A stretch of 64,000 nucleotides of DNA, from the NCBI GenBank assembly GCA_023388495.1, contig JAEWGC010000037.1, positions 248,001-312,000 of the forward strand, written 5' to 3'. Shown here in pieces: positions 8,344 through 15,700 of this stretch. The notes below the pieces were generated by a model that was not told where the DNA came from, searched no databases, and was given only the letters and a program-made list of their open reading frames with translations. The stretch comes from Bacillota bacterium (GTDB lineage Bacteria > Bacillota > Clostridia > Tissierellales > Tissierellaceae). Every line of letters begins with the position of its first letter. Within the stretch, counting starts at the first letter, position 1. The position numbers and the translations under genes are program-made.

Positions 8344-8544
8344 CTATATACTTGCATTTTCTTTAGATAGCCTATCTAGCCATTCCTCAAAAGTTTTTGT
8401 ATTAATCTTCTTTATCCGATTGCCCGATAATGTTTCTATTTCTATATAAGGTACTTGTTTTAGTGATACCAGCCTATACAATTCTTGTTGAGGAAATCCA
8501 TATATTTTAGCAGCTTGTTTAACTGAAATTAATCTAGGTTCCAT
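8344..8544 (-). CDS. Excisionase-type HTH protein
   Basis: 66 residues starting MEPRLISVKQAAKIYGFPQQ, the HTH_17 pattern, with the closing FEEWLDRLSKEN helix. A GGAGGTG site precedes the ATG. It heads the leftward group of small genes 8544 to 6235; upstream is the antirepressor-fragment spacer. Close in layout to the protein at 17976-18167, with which it shares the ending FEEWLxxxxxE. Confidence 0.68.
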   Translation of the reverse strand: MEPRLISVKQAAKIYGFPQQELYRLVSLKQVPYIEIETLSGNRIKKINTKTFEEWLDRLSKENASI

Positions 8545-8642
8545 AATCGCACCTCCTGTCTCTTAAAGTTTATCTTAGTCATATATTATCATATGTTGTC
8601 ATATATGGTCAAGAGGTATTTTGTAATATTTTATTTAATATC

Positions 8643-8714
8643 TTGAACTACGAAAAATATCGTAGTTTGGGGTCTGCGCAATTTTGCGCGTACCCTTCGC
8701 CACATCTGGCGAAA
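8643..8714. other. Three adjacent hairpins, degraded BRO-N segment
   Basis: Back-to-back palindromes: AACTACGA/TCGTAGTT (8646-8667), GGGT..GCGCAA/TTGCGC..ACCC (about 8670-8694) and TTCGCC/GGCGAA (8697-8714). The middle one aligns on the minus strand with the KGYVKHAVPT coding segment of the neighbouring BRO-N piece, but with both arms changed so that the stem stays perfect. Confidence 0.6.
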
Positions 8715-8837
8715 TTAAAAAAAGGTGATTTTATCCTGCTGCTCTCCGCTGTTAGTAGGGACTGCGTGTTTCACGTACCCCTTACAATGTCTTGAAATTG
8801 CATCATTCGGATTTTTGCATCCTAATGCTCTAGCTAT
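8715..8837 (-). pseudogene. BRO-N antirepressor fragment
   Basis: A 40-codon open stretch without a start codon or ribosome binding site. It includes ARALGCKNPNDAISRHCKG and then YVKHAVPTNSGEQQ, the core of the phage BRO-N (antirepressor) domain. Normal proteins continue to a segment like FIPESDVYRLI, which is lost here. It abuts an ORF6N fragment on its 5' side in the same orientation. Confidence 0.75.
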
Positions 8838-8941
8838 ATCAATTTACTTGCAATTATTGAGTTTTGGGTATAAATTCCGTTATGGGTTAAAGCCATAGCG
8901 AATTCACTTCCATTTAAGTTAATAATGTCTATTTTGTTCCT
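8837..8941 (-). pseudogene. ORF6N-domain fragment, variant 2
   Basis: Open stretch containing NKIDIINLNGSEFAMALTHN and then GIYTQNSIIASKLI. It matches the middle of the ORF6N domain and is clearly related to the opposite-strand piece at 9323-9517 (DIIDL and NGIYTQNAINASK). It has no start and is joined abruptly to the end of the ORF6N piece at 8929-9141 and to the BRO-N piece that follows. Confidence 0.75.
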
Positions 8942-9141
8942 AAATCGTTTAGAAAATCTCGGTCGGTTAGACCGACTGAATTTAGGTCAATGATATCTAT
9001 ACCATTTTTAAATCTTTTTCTATTTGAGTTGATAGCTTGGTTAATATGCTTTGATTCACTTTGATGTATTTCTGCAATATCTTTTACTAGCATTGATTTT
9101 TTATTTTCTCCAAAGCCACCTTCTATATGATTAAATTCCAT
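8929..9141 (-). pseudogene. ORF6N-domain antirepressor, truncated
   Basis: 70 residues from an ATG at 9141. The segment MLVKDIAEIHQSESKHINQA, then INSNRKRFKNGIDIIDL, is the N-terminal half of the ORF6N DNA-binding domain found in phage antirepressors. VGLTDRDFLNDLG follows, as in some family members, then a stop replaces the expected NIYLLSERGYxKLLKI. A hairpin GGTCGG/CCGACC lies over the VGLTD codons. It might still be translated but lacks the domain's second half. Confidence 0.7.
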
Positions 9142-9146
9142 ACTTT

Positions 9147-9239
9147 CTACTTAGGTTCATATATGAATGTTGCTTTTTGTCCTCCACTATTAGTTTTGCC
9201 TACCCTCTTCACCAACATGTCTTTGAATATCTCGACTAC
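9147..9239 (-). pseudogene. BRO-N fragment (TNSGGQKATFIYEP)
   Basis: 30-codon open stretch ending with TNSGGQKATFIYEPK, matching the part of BRO-N after the KHxxPT motif (ptNSGGQK..FI.E.NLYRLI). It overlaps the neighbouring BRO-N piece by a few bases in another frame, so together they look like one gene broken by a small frameshifting change. No start or ribosome binding site. Confidence 0.6.
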
Positions 9240-9319
9240 CGTTTTGGTACCCCAGCTTTAGGGATGGGATGTTTCATGATCCCCTTATTATAGGACACTT
9301 CCGAAGACGTCTTCGGATT
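9236..9319 (-). pseudogene. BRO-N fragment (KGIMKHPIPKAG)
   Basis: 27-codon open stretch including NKGIMKHPIPKAGVPKR, a variant of the BRO-N motif KGYVKHAVPT. It contains the perfect 16-bp palindrome CCGAAGACGTCTTCGG (9301-9316), at the point where the opposite-strand ORF6N piece begins. Confidence 0.6.
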
Positions 9320-9322
9320 TAA

Positions 9323-9517
9323 AATGAAAGAATAAATCTCAATAGGAAAAGATTTAAAGACAATGTAGATATTATTGACTTAAAAAAAGATGGCTTCGCT
9401 ATCAATTTAATTGATAACGGAATCTATACTCAAAACGCAATAAATGCAAGTAAAAATATTTATCTACTATCTGAAAGAAGTTATTCAAAAAAATTATTAA
9501 AAATAAAGAATAAATAA
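9323..9517 (+). pseudogene. ORF6N-domain fragment on the plus strand
   Basis: 64 codons without a start, containing NRKRFKDNVDIIDLKKDGFA, then NGIYTQNAINASKNIYLLSE and RSYSKKLLKI, then a stop. This is the second half of the ORF6N domain, complementary in content to the minus-strand first half at 8929-9141 but in opposite orientation. It ends 50 bases before the converging tape measure gene. Confidence 0.75.
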
Positions 9518-9568
9518 AAAACATCCTTCCTAATGCTGTTAAACACTAGAAAGGATACAATATATTAG

Positions 9569-11620
9569 TTATCCTCTAACTATTCCTGCTCTTTTAGTTT
9601 GCTTAAACTCTTTGGCAATTCTAACCAATTTACTAACATCATCTACCTCATCCATATTTACATTAAGAGTTAGATTAAATGTTTCTCCGCTACTTAGCAT
9701 GTCCTTTGTTTCGCTATTGGTATATACTTGACTACCCCGTGGGAGGTTTAAAAGTTCAGGCCCTTGTTCTCCTACTATAGCAAGTCCACCGGGATGAAAG
9801 TTAGTTCCCCTTGAATACCCTGGTATTTTCCCTACATTATTTACAGAACTTTGCACATTCCCCACTATATTACCCATATTTTCAAAAGTTTTGGATGCAC
9901 TTGAGGCAACACCTCTGGCATCATTAATTGCTGAGATCAATAGATAGATCAAACCTACTACAAGCGCAATCAAAGCAGCCCATTTCGCAAATTTTAAAAA
10001 CACTTGATTATCTAATAGGTTATTAAAAGCAGTTGTTATTTTACTTAAAGCTTCAATCCCTCCGCTTATCTTTGTAAAGCCATCAAACACTCTTACTAAT
10101 AAAATTAGTAATGGTCCTATTGCTGCAGCAATCCCCAATATCTTTAAAATGAATTTTTTTGAACCTTCATCTAAATTATTAATTGCTTCTAAAACATTGT
10201 TCATCCACTCAAATATTGGAATTATCGCCGGAAGTAAAATTGTACCAAAACTTTCTCCTAGTTCTTTAGTTATCTCTTTTAATCTATTCATTTGTCCTGT
10301 AGCGCTATCTGATTCTCTAGCAGTAGTACCAACGGCAATATTTGTCTTATCAATTACATAGTTATACCTTAACTGAACCTTTTCAGCCTCTGTCATATCA
10401 GCTATTTTCTTTCTTATCCCTTTGGATAATGCATATTCTTGGAGGGTCGCTTGTGTCATGTTAATACCAAATTTCCTTAAAGGCTCTGTTTGTCCTGTCA
10501 CAATGGCATTTAGTGAATTGATTGTTTCTTCTACGGTGTAATCATAGAAATTGGCTAAGTCCATAGTTCTTTCAGTTAGAGTTTTTGACCATTCCTCTGT
10601 CTTTTGTAAATTAATGCCCACGCCTTTAAATAATGCTCCGAAGTCTCCCGCCATACCAATAGCAGTACTTCTAGCTAACCCGAAATCTCTAAGAGAGTTT
10701 TGCGCCCATCTTTCTATACTTTTTGAATTATGTTCAAATACCACTCCCATTTTTCCTAGAGACTGTTCATAGTCCGCTGCCATTTTAAAAGCAGCAGTTC
10801 CAGCAGCCATAATTGGTACTGTTACTTTCATAGTTAGGCTTTTGCCTATATCATTAGCTTTCTCACTTAGATCTTTCCATTCTTCAGCTGTTTTCCCTAG
10901 TGTCAACTTTTGTTTCTCTAATTCCTTGGTAACCTTATCTAATTCAGCTTTAGTTTGTGCTAATTGCGCTTCTGCCCTAGCTAGTTCTAGAGTATTTTCT
11001 CTTATGGCTTGTTCATTCTTATTCTCTGCAGATGTTGCTTCTTTTAATTTATCCCTGAACATTTCAACTTGTCTTTCTTGTATCCTTAATGTGTCTGACA
11101 AATTCTTATGCTCTGCTGATAATTCATTTACAATTTTCCCGCTCTTTTTAGCTTCAGCACCTGCCTTTGAATACTCGGCACTTATGAGCTCTAATTGATA
11201 TTCTAAATCTTTCCATTCCTCTGAATTCTTATCTATTATATTTTGTTGATATTCCATTTCTTTAGTAACTTTTGATAATTCAGCTTTAGTTTGTGCTAAT
11301 TTAGCTTCCGCTATCTGTAGGCTAGTGGTATTATTTTCAATTGCCTTAGTATTATTTCCCTTTGCATTTGTTGCATCTTCTAGTTTTTTTCTATAGTTTT
11401 CTACTTCTTTTTCTTGAATCTTTAATCTATTGCCAAGATAATCGTACCTAGTACCTAGTTTTTCGATTTCTTTTCCACTTGCTTCTGCTTCAGCGCTAGA
11501 CTTTTTAAACTCTGCATTCAGAATAGCCATCTGTTTCCTTACATTTGGTACGCCTTCTTTTATCTCATTATAGTCGAAATTCAAAGTTATTTTCCTAGAA
11601 TATCCTTTAAAACTGGCCAT
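9569..11620 (-). CDS. Phage tail tape measure protein
   Basis: 683 residues. Residues 30-251 are coiled coil made of two copies of a roughly 112-residue unit, each ending in EEWKDL. Residues 253-500 carry the conserved tape-measure domain (MAADYEQSLGKMGVVF, then TGQTEPLRKFGINMT). A membrane segment lies near 545-570 and the C-terminus has GGLAIVGEQGPELLNLP, typical of these proteins. The start follows the frameshifted chaperone ORF by 12 bases, as in siphophages. It sets tail length during assembly; no downstream tail genes remain. Confidence 0.9.
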   Translation of the reverse strand: MASFKGYSRKITLNFDYNEIKEGVPNVRKQMAILNAEFKKSSAEAEASGKEIEKLGTRYDYLGNRLKIQEKEVENYRKKLEDATNAKGNNTKAIENNTTSLQIAEAKLAQTKAELSKVTKEMEYQQNIIDKNSEEWKDLEYQLELISAEYSKAGAEAKKSGKIVNELSAEHKNLSDTLRIQERQVEMFRDKLKEATSAENKNEQAIRENTLELARAEAQLAQTKAELDKVTKELEKQKLTLGKTAEEWKDLSEKANDIGKSLTMKVTVPIMAAGTAAFKMAADYEQSLGKMGVVFEHNSKSIERWAQNSLRDFGLARSTAIGMAGDFGALFKGVGINLQKTEEWSKTLTERTMDLANFYDYTVEETINSLNAIVTGQTEPLRKFGINMTQATLQEYALSKGIRKKIADMTEAEKVQLRYNYVIDKTNIAVGTTARESDSATGQMNRLKEITKELGESFGTILLPAIIPIFEWMNNVLEAINNLDEGSKKFILKILGIAAAIGPLLILLVRVFDGFTKISGGIEALSKITTAFNNLLDNQVFLKFAKWAALIALVVGLIYLLISAINDARGVASSASKTFENMGNIVGNVQSSVNNVGKIPGYSRGTNFHPGGLAIVGEQGPELLNLPRGSQVYTNSETKDMLSSGETFNLTLNVNMDEVDDVSKLVRIAKEFKQTKRAGIVRG

Positions 11621-11632
11621 ATTTTCACCACC

Positions 11633-12201
11633 TTATCTTAAAAAATCTCTCATAGAGTTTACATATTTTACTTGAGATTTTTCTTTTATTCCATTTGTTT
11701 GAATATCTATCATCCTTACTATTTGCCTTGTTGTACTGTTCAAAAATTCTTCTTTGCTCCTACCCATTTTTATGCAATAAACATAGTATAATATTTCAAA
11801 ATATTCCTCGTTTATTTCATGATTATTGCCATTGCTGATTTCATTTCCTCCGTTAGCATAGAGTGAAATTTTTTTTTAGTTTCTTCATTTGTAGTAGATT
11901 CAAAATTGTTTAAAAGCAATTTAAAAATCTCCAGTAACAGTTGCCAACCTCCTTTTAATACTATTCCTCTAGCTTCATCCAATGTGAAGTTGGGTTCCGT
12001 TATCTTGATGCCCACATATAATATTTTTGCTCCGAACTCAAAGGGGGCATTTTGTATCTCGTTTTTCATGCCATTAGTGATATCTCCAAATTCTTCAGTA
12101 TAAATAATAAAAGCTTCATTATTAAATACAGCTACTTTTTTAGTCCCATCTTTAAATTCAAGCTCCAATGGTTCTATATCTCTAACACTAAATCTTGCCA
12201 T
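11633..12201 (-). CDS. Tail assembly chaperone, -1 frameshifted long form
   Basis: Predicted programmed frameshift product. The zero-frame gene (11812-12201) contains ACT AAA AAA AAA TTT, a run of nine A on the minus strand at 11869-11877. Slipping back one base there opens a frame with no stop down to 11633. This tail encodes EEYFEILYYVYCIKMGRSKE, matching the T-part of gpG/gpGT-type chaperones. The short and long forms together guide tape measure folding in siphophages. Frameshifting is inferred from frame, slip site and position, not measured. Confidence 0.75.
11812..12201 (-). CDS. Tail assembly chaperone, short form
   Basis: 129 residues. The N-terminus FSVRDIEPLELEFKDGTKKV closely resembles the protein at 12216-12533, so the two are paralogs. 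Its place directly before the tape measure gene, with an overlapping downstream frame, is the hallmark of siphophage gpG-like chaperones. Cytoplasmic, acts during tail assembly. Confidence 0.75.
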   Translation of the reverse strand: MARFSVRDIEPLELEFKDGTKKVAVFNNEAFIIYTEEFGDITNGMKNEIQNAPFEFGAKILYVGIKITEPNFTLDEARGIVLKGGWQLLLEIFKLLLNNFESTTNEETKKKFHSMLTEEMKSAMAIIMK

Positions 12202-12215
12202 TATATGATCTCTCC

Positions 12216-12533
12216 TTATTTAATTTTAGTTTTTCTAATATTAATCATTAAGCTGTTTATTTCATCTCTCAAAGGTACCCCTCCACCAAATGCTATAGAC
12301 TTAGCTTCATTTAAAGTAATAGACTTGTCCAATACCTTCATTCCACAGTAAACAACTTTTGCAACGAAGTCATAAGGTCTTACCTCGGCTTCTTGTTTTG
12401 CTATTTCCTCTATGTTGCCAAACTCTTTTTTAAAAATAGTAAATGCTTCACTATTGAATAAAGCTTTCTTTATAGTTCCATCCGGGAATTCCATTTCTAA
12501 AGGCTCTATATTTTTTATCTTTGCTTTTGCCAT
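12216..12533 (-). CDS. Tail assembly chaperone paralog
   Basis: 105 residues, starting MAKAKIKNIEPLEMEFPDGT and sharing IEPLExEFxDGT, FNxEAFxI and EFGxI with its downstream neighbour. It is 24 residues shorter and has no evident slip site or extension. Probably a tandem duplicate; whether it works as a second chaperone or is decaying is unknown. Confidence 0.65.
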   Translation of the reverse strand: MAKAKIKNIEPLEMEFPDGTIKKALFNSEAFTIFKKEFGNIEEIAKQEAEVRPYDFVAKVVYCGMKVLDKSITLNEAKSIAFGGGVPLRDEINSLMINIRKTKIK

Positions 12534-12539
12534 AATATA

Positions 12540-12753
12540 ATATCTCCTTATTTTTATTTGTTTTATTTAATTGAAATAAAAAAGTTTTTAACCTCCCCAA
12601 CTTTGGGGTCGTTAGCTTCTTTGGTGTAGAGGGGGGGACCCCCCCTCATGTGAAAAATTTGAAAAATCTCTTTTGTCATGGCGTCTACTCGGTAAACACG
12701 GTTAAAATAAAAACCTGTCGATCAGAAGTAGGGGGACTGTGTTTAACCTCCAA
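12540..12753. other. Palindrome-rich spacer with a possible small ORF
   Basis: It holds two GC-rich palindromes in an otherwise AT-rich region: CCCCAA/TTGGGG near 12595-12610 and GA-G7-A-C7-TC near 12629-12648. A minus-strand open stretch of 37 codons starts at 12679 (MTKEIFQIFHMRGGPPLYTK) but has no ribosome binding site. In related phages a major tail protein gene would be expected here, so this may be its scar. Confidence 0.4.
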
Positions 12754-13353
12754 TTATTGTCCTTTGCCCTTCTTCATGCTTTCAACACTCTTACTTGCTA
12801 CATAATCTGCCCTTATGTTATAACCAAGTTGTTTTGAGTAAATCTTATCTGAATTAAATGTACCGCGTTGTTCATCTGCTTCAAATAATTCCATAATCTT
12901 ATTATCATATTCCCTAATTTTATTAATCTGTTCTGCCATTTCCTTTTCATATCTTGCCTTTATATCATCCATTTCTTCTTTGATTTTGTCTTTATTGTTT
13001 TCTAGATCATTCAATATAGGTATTATATATTCATAGTATTGTATTGCTGCCTCACGATACATACTATTATTTCTCCATGGTATATTTTTTAGATTCTCTA
13101 GTGCTACTATTTTTCTTGCTATGGTTGTCCTACTTTCTCGTGAATCTAAAGATTTCTCTAGTTCGTCTAAGTTTTTAAACCCTGGCAGAGGTTCCTTTGC
13201 ATAATCCCTTAATTTTACCCTATACTGAACCTCACGTATTTCTGCCTCTTTCTTTATTACCTTTGCATTCTCTATAGATTGCTTTAATGTTTCTGTTAAA
13301 CCTTGTAATATCTTATCCTCTTCAATATCTTTTAATAATTTCTTAGCTTCCAT
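12754..13353 (-). CDS. Coiled-coil phage protein of unknown function
   Basis: 199 residues with two helical stretches (about 1-60 and 110-160) rich in E and K, suggesting a coiled coil. No family signature is recognised. The stop of the upstream gene overlaps its start, so they are co-translated. Its place between small replication-side genes and tail genes would fit a scaffold or regulator, but that is only positional inference. Confidence 0.55.
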   Translation of the reverse strand: MEAKKLLKDIEEDKILQGLTETLKQSIENAKVIKKEAEIREVQYRVKLRDYAKEPLPGFKNLDELEKSLDSRESRTTIARKIVALENLKNIPWRNNSMYREAAIQYYEYIIPILNDLENNKDKIKEEMDDIKARYEKEMAEQINKIREYDNKIMELFEADEQRGTFNSDKIYSKQLGYNIRADYVASKSVESMKKGKGQ

Positions 13354-13553
13354 TACATAATCCTCCCCGTATAATTATTAGATCCATTTGCTCCACTTAA
13401 CCTTCTATGCTTCATTATTAAGTTTCTCATGCATTCTTCAATGTAGAACTTGTTTTGTTGGTAGTAGGCTTTCTTTGCCTCTTCAAACTCTTTAACTCTT
13501 TGCTCTGGACTTGACCCACTTTGCCTAAAGAGAACTCTTTTTTTATTTTCCAT
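13353..13553 (-). CDS. Small basic hypothetical protein
   Basis: 66 residues, MENKKRVLFRQSGSSPEQRV onward, with a helical middle (EAKKAYYQQNKFYIEECM). Not recognised. Overlaps the next gene by one base and lies 6 bases after the OB-like protein gene, so it is part of the same operon. Confidence 0.5.
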   Translation of the reverse strand: MENKKRVLFRQSGSSPEQRVKEFEEAKKAYYQQNKFYIEECMRNLIMKHRRLSGANGSNNYTGRIM

Positions 13554-13559
13554 TGATTA

Positions 13560-13814
13560 TTACACCTCTTTTAATTCATTGACATATAAGACATTTTCAA
13601 TAAACTCACTGTCAGCTCTTACCCTTCTATATGCTGTTATGTTCCCATCAATAGTTACTTCTTGCCCTTCTTTTACTAAGTCAGCTAATTCTATGTTTCT
13701 TTTAGTGATAGTACATACTAACTCTTTTTTATCTTCTTCAACTACAAACACACAAGAGTTTTCTCCTTTGAATCTTATTTCTTTTACTTTAGCTTTTACA
13801 TTAACTTTAATCAT
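13560..13814 (-). CDS. Small beta-rich, OB-fold-like protein
   Basis: 84 residues with alternating beta strands: VNVKAKVKEIRFKGENSCVF, then LVKEGQEVTIDGNITAYRR. The G-Q-x-V-x-I-x-G pattern resembles OB-fold nucleic-acid binding proteins. It starts one base after the sigma factor stop. A single-strand binding or RNA-polymerase-associated role is possible; no firm match. Confidence 0.5.
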   Translation of the reverse strand: MIKVNVKAKVKEIRFKGENSCVFVVEEDKKELVCTITKRNIELADLVKEGQEVTIDGNITAYRRVRADSEFIENVLYVNELKEV

Positions 13815-13815
13815 C

Positions 13816-14583
13816 TTATCTACTCCTTTTTTCTAAGAATTTTCTTATCCTATCTTCAATATTTTCTCTCTCTAAAACGATCCTCTCTACTGATGATATA
13901 TACTTTCCTCCTTTCACCTTAGGTTGAGAATAGTCTTTACCTTTGATAAAGCTTGTCCTATTATCCAGCTCTTTTCTAATGTCACCCATAAACCTACTTC
14001 TCCTAATTGTTCTTAATCCTTTATCTCTGGCCTGCCTTACTCGTTCAGAGCTTTTATTATACTTAGCTCCTATCTCTTTTAAGGTATGTTCAGGACAATC
14101 TAATCCATAATATAATCTAATGATTTGATATTGAAGTCCATCTAATCCATACTCAAACTCTTTCTTAAACTGTTCCATAAATACTTTACTTGTAACATCA
14201 TCTGATACATTAACTTTATCATCTGGTATAGCCTCTAATAAGGTTATATCTTCATCATCTGTTATTGGCTCGTCTAGTGATATATCATTACTAAATCTAT
14301 ATATGTTTCTAGTAATAGCACTTCTTATATACCATACTGCAACTGTACTAAATGATGCGCCTCTATCTGGTTCATACTTATCAATGGCTTTCATTAGTCC
14401 TAATGTTCCACTCTGAAATATGTCCTCTAACTCTGTTCTCCCTTCTTTATGGTATTTCCTTGCTACCCATGAAACTAACTTAAGGTTATGAAGGATTAAC
14501 TTTTCTTTAACTTTAGGGTCATCTTTATTCTTTAATAGTTCTATCTGTTCAATTTCATCTAATGGTTTTTCTAATTCAATCAT
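13816..14583 (-). CDS. Phage-encoded sigma-70 family factor
   Basis: 255 residues with a full region 2 (LKLVSWVARKYHKEGRTELE, DIFQSGTLGLMKAIDKYEPD, FSTVAVWYIRSAITRNIYRF) and a region 4 HTH (TLKEIGAKYNKSSERVRQAR). The linker contains ISLDEPI, as in the RpoD/SigK group. It should direct host RNA polymerase to element promoters, probably late or tail genes. GGGGG precedes the ATG. It lies between the replication and tail modules, a sensible place for a late-gene switch. Confidence 0.88.
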   Translation of the reverse strand: MIELEKPLDEIEQIELLKNKDDPKVKEKLILHNLKLVSWVARKYHKEGRTELEDIFQSGTLGLMKAIDKYEPDRGASFSTVAVWYIRSAITRNIYRFSNDISLDEPITDDEDITLLEAIPDDKVNVSDDVTSKVFMEQFKKEFEYGLDGLQYQIIRLYYGLDCPEHTLKEIGAKYNKSSERVRQARDKGLRTIRRSRFMGDIRKELDNRTSFIKGKDYSQPKVKGGKYISSVERIVLERENIEDRIRKFLEKRSR

Positions 14584-14630
14584 TTCAACCCCCTTGATTT
14601 ATTTGTAAAGACTGGGTGTTTCACCGACCC
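14580..14630 (-). pseudogene. BRO-N fragment (GSVKHPVFTNK)
   Basis: 16 codons, GSVKHPVFTNKSRGLK, a variant of the BRO-N KGYVKHAVPTN motif, with a stop just upstream. The hairpin GGTG-AAA-CACC sits at the same place as in the other copies. It overlaps the start of the sigma factor gene. Confidence 0.5.
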
Positions 14631-14758
14631 CTAGGTTTAGCCTATGACCTTACTAGTGGTAACCACACCTTTTGAAGGGTTCATTTTTAAATACAACCGT
14701 TACTCATAAGGGTACTCACTTTATGAGTATCCTTATCTCTATCCCCTATAAATTCTTG

Positions 14759-14824
14759 TTAATGAAGTGCGCGCTTCACGTACCCCTTACTAATCAAATA
14801 ATTATCTAAATCTTCTTCCGATTT
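14759..14824 (-). pseudogene. BRO-N fragment (SKGYVKRALH)
   Basis: 21 codons including DLDNYLISKGYVKRALH, again matching the KGYVKHAVPT segment, then a stop. The DNA shares AAGGGGTACGTGAA exactly with the copy at 8715-8837. Confidence 0.55.
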
Positions 14825-14965
14825 AAAATCGGAGCATTCTTGGTCGCTCACTAAATCGGGGGAACGTAAATATTGATATTATGATATTCCTCAAAATTGA
14901 GGGCACCTGTTTATATTATAAAAGGAGAGTAATTGGATATATCATCCATATACTACTAGAAGTTC

Positions 14966-15004
14966 GAGGTCGCTTTAAACGACCACGGAATTTATACTCA
15001 ATAA
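14966..15004 (+). pseudogene. ORF6N fragment (EVALNDHGIYTQ)
   Basis: 12 codons on the plus strand, EVALNDHGIYTQ, followed by a stop. It matches EFAMALTHNGIYTQN of the piece at 8837-8941 with a short internal deletion. The DNA CGGAATTTATAC is identical in both. Confidence 0.5.
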
Positions 15005-15054
15005 GAAGCTTGGATGTGGTATCCAAGTATACTTTAGTTTTTTACAAAACATAT

Positions 15055-15684
15055 CTATTGAACTAACCTTAAGTATCCTGGCCTTTTCTTTTTTACCTTA
15101 ACAGTTTTACCTGTTGTATCATCAATAAAAAACTCTTGTCCATTGGCTCCTATATGCATAGTATGTGTTTTTATATCATTCATATCTGCCCATTCATTAG
15201 CTATTGATGGATGTCCATCAATCTGCCTTAACTTACTTAAAGCTAACATAGATTTTATATTAAAATTTTCAATATCTTTATTTGTGTACTCCCATAAAAA
15301 CATTAAAGGATCTTCTTTTTCTCCTATAGGCACATTAGAGTCTAATGTATTAATGTAATCCCTTGTATAGAAGTAATCTTTAGTCTGATATTTATCACCA
15401 TCATAATCTTTAGTTATAGGGAACATTTCCACAAACTCACTAGGTTCTAGTAACCCAACTAATGATTTAATAATACTGATAAGTTGAAAATCCCGTTCAG
15501 CCTGTTCTCTTGTTGTATCTTCTCTATCTGAATTTGTAACTACATACTTTACCCCATAAAATACAAGTTTTTGAATACACTTTCTTCTATTTACCATATC
15601 TGGATTTTCTGTATACTCTTTTAAAATTCTATCCCATGCTTTCAAATAGAGATAATTTTTCACATCATTATTTTGACTTTTCAT
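15055..15684 (-). CDS. Hypothetical protein next to DnaB
   Basis: 209 residues, no recognised domain. It starts MKSQNNDVKNYLYLKAWDRI and ends with a basic KKKRPGYLRLVQ. It lies 16 bases downstream of the helicase gene and is likely part of the replication operon. It may be a helicase-associated or control protein; unproven. Confidence 0.55.
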   Translation of the reverse strand: MKSQNNDVKNYLYLKAWDRILKEYTENPDMVNRRKCIQKLVFYGVKYVVTNSDREDTTREQAERDFQLISIIKSLVGLLEPSEFVEMFPITKDYDGDKYQTKDYFYTRDYINTLDSNVPIGEKEDPLMFLWEYTNKDIENFNIKSMLALSKLRQIDGHPSIANEWADMNDIKTHTMHIGANGQEFFIDDTTGKTVKVKKKRPGYLRLVQ

Positions 15685-15700
15685 GCTAAATCACCTTTCC

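Larger units (their letters stand above)
14635..15054. other. Hairpin-dense spacer with antirepressor scraps
   Basis: About 420 bases with no convincing complete gene. It contains many short palindromes: TACTCATAA/TTATGAGTA (14700s), GAAG/CTTC (14764-14777), CCGATTT/AAATCGG (14819-14833), CCTCAAAATTGAGG (14889-14902), GGATATATCATCC (14935-14947), GGTCG/CGACC (14968-14984) and CTTGGAT/ATCCAAG (15009-15027). Two pieces are homologous to BRO-N or ORF6N (listed separately). Confidence 0.55.

Noticed and set aside
8643..14786. Repeated hairpins considered as integron attC or CRISPR-like units
   Set aside because: No GTTRRRY/RYYYAAC pair, no constant spacer length and no shared repeat; they align with BRO-N coding sequence instead.
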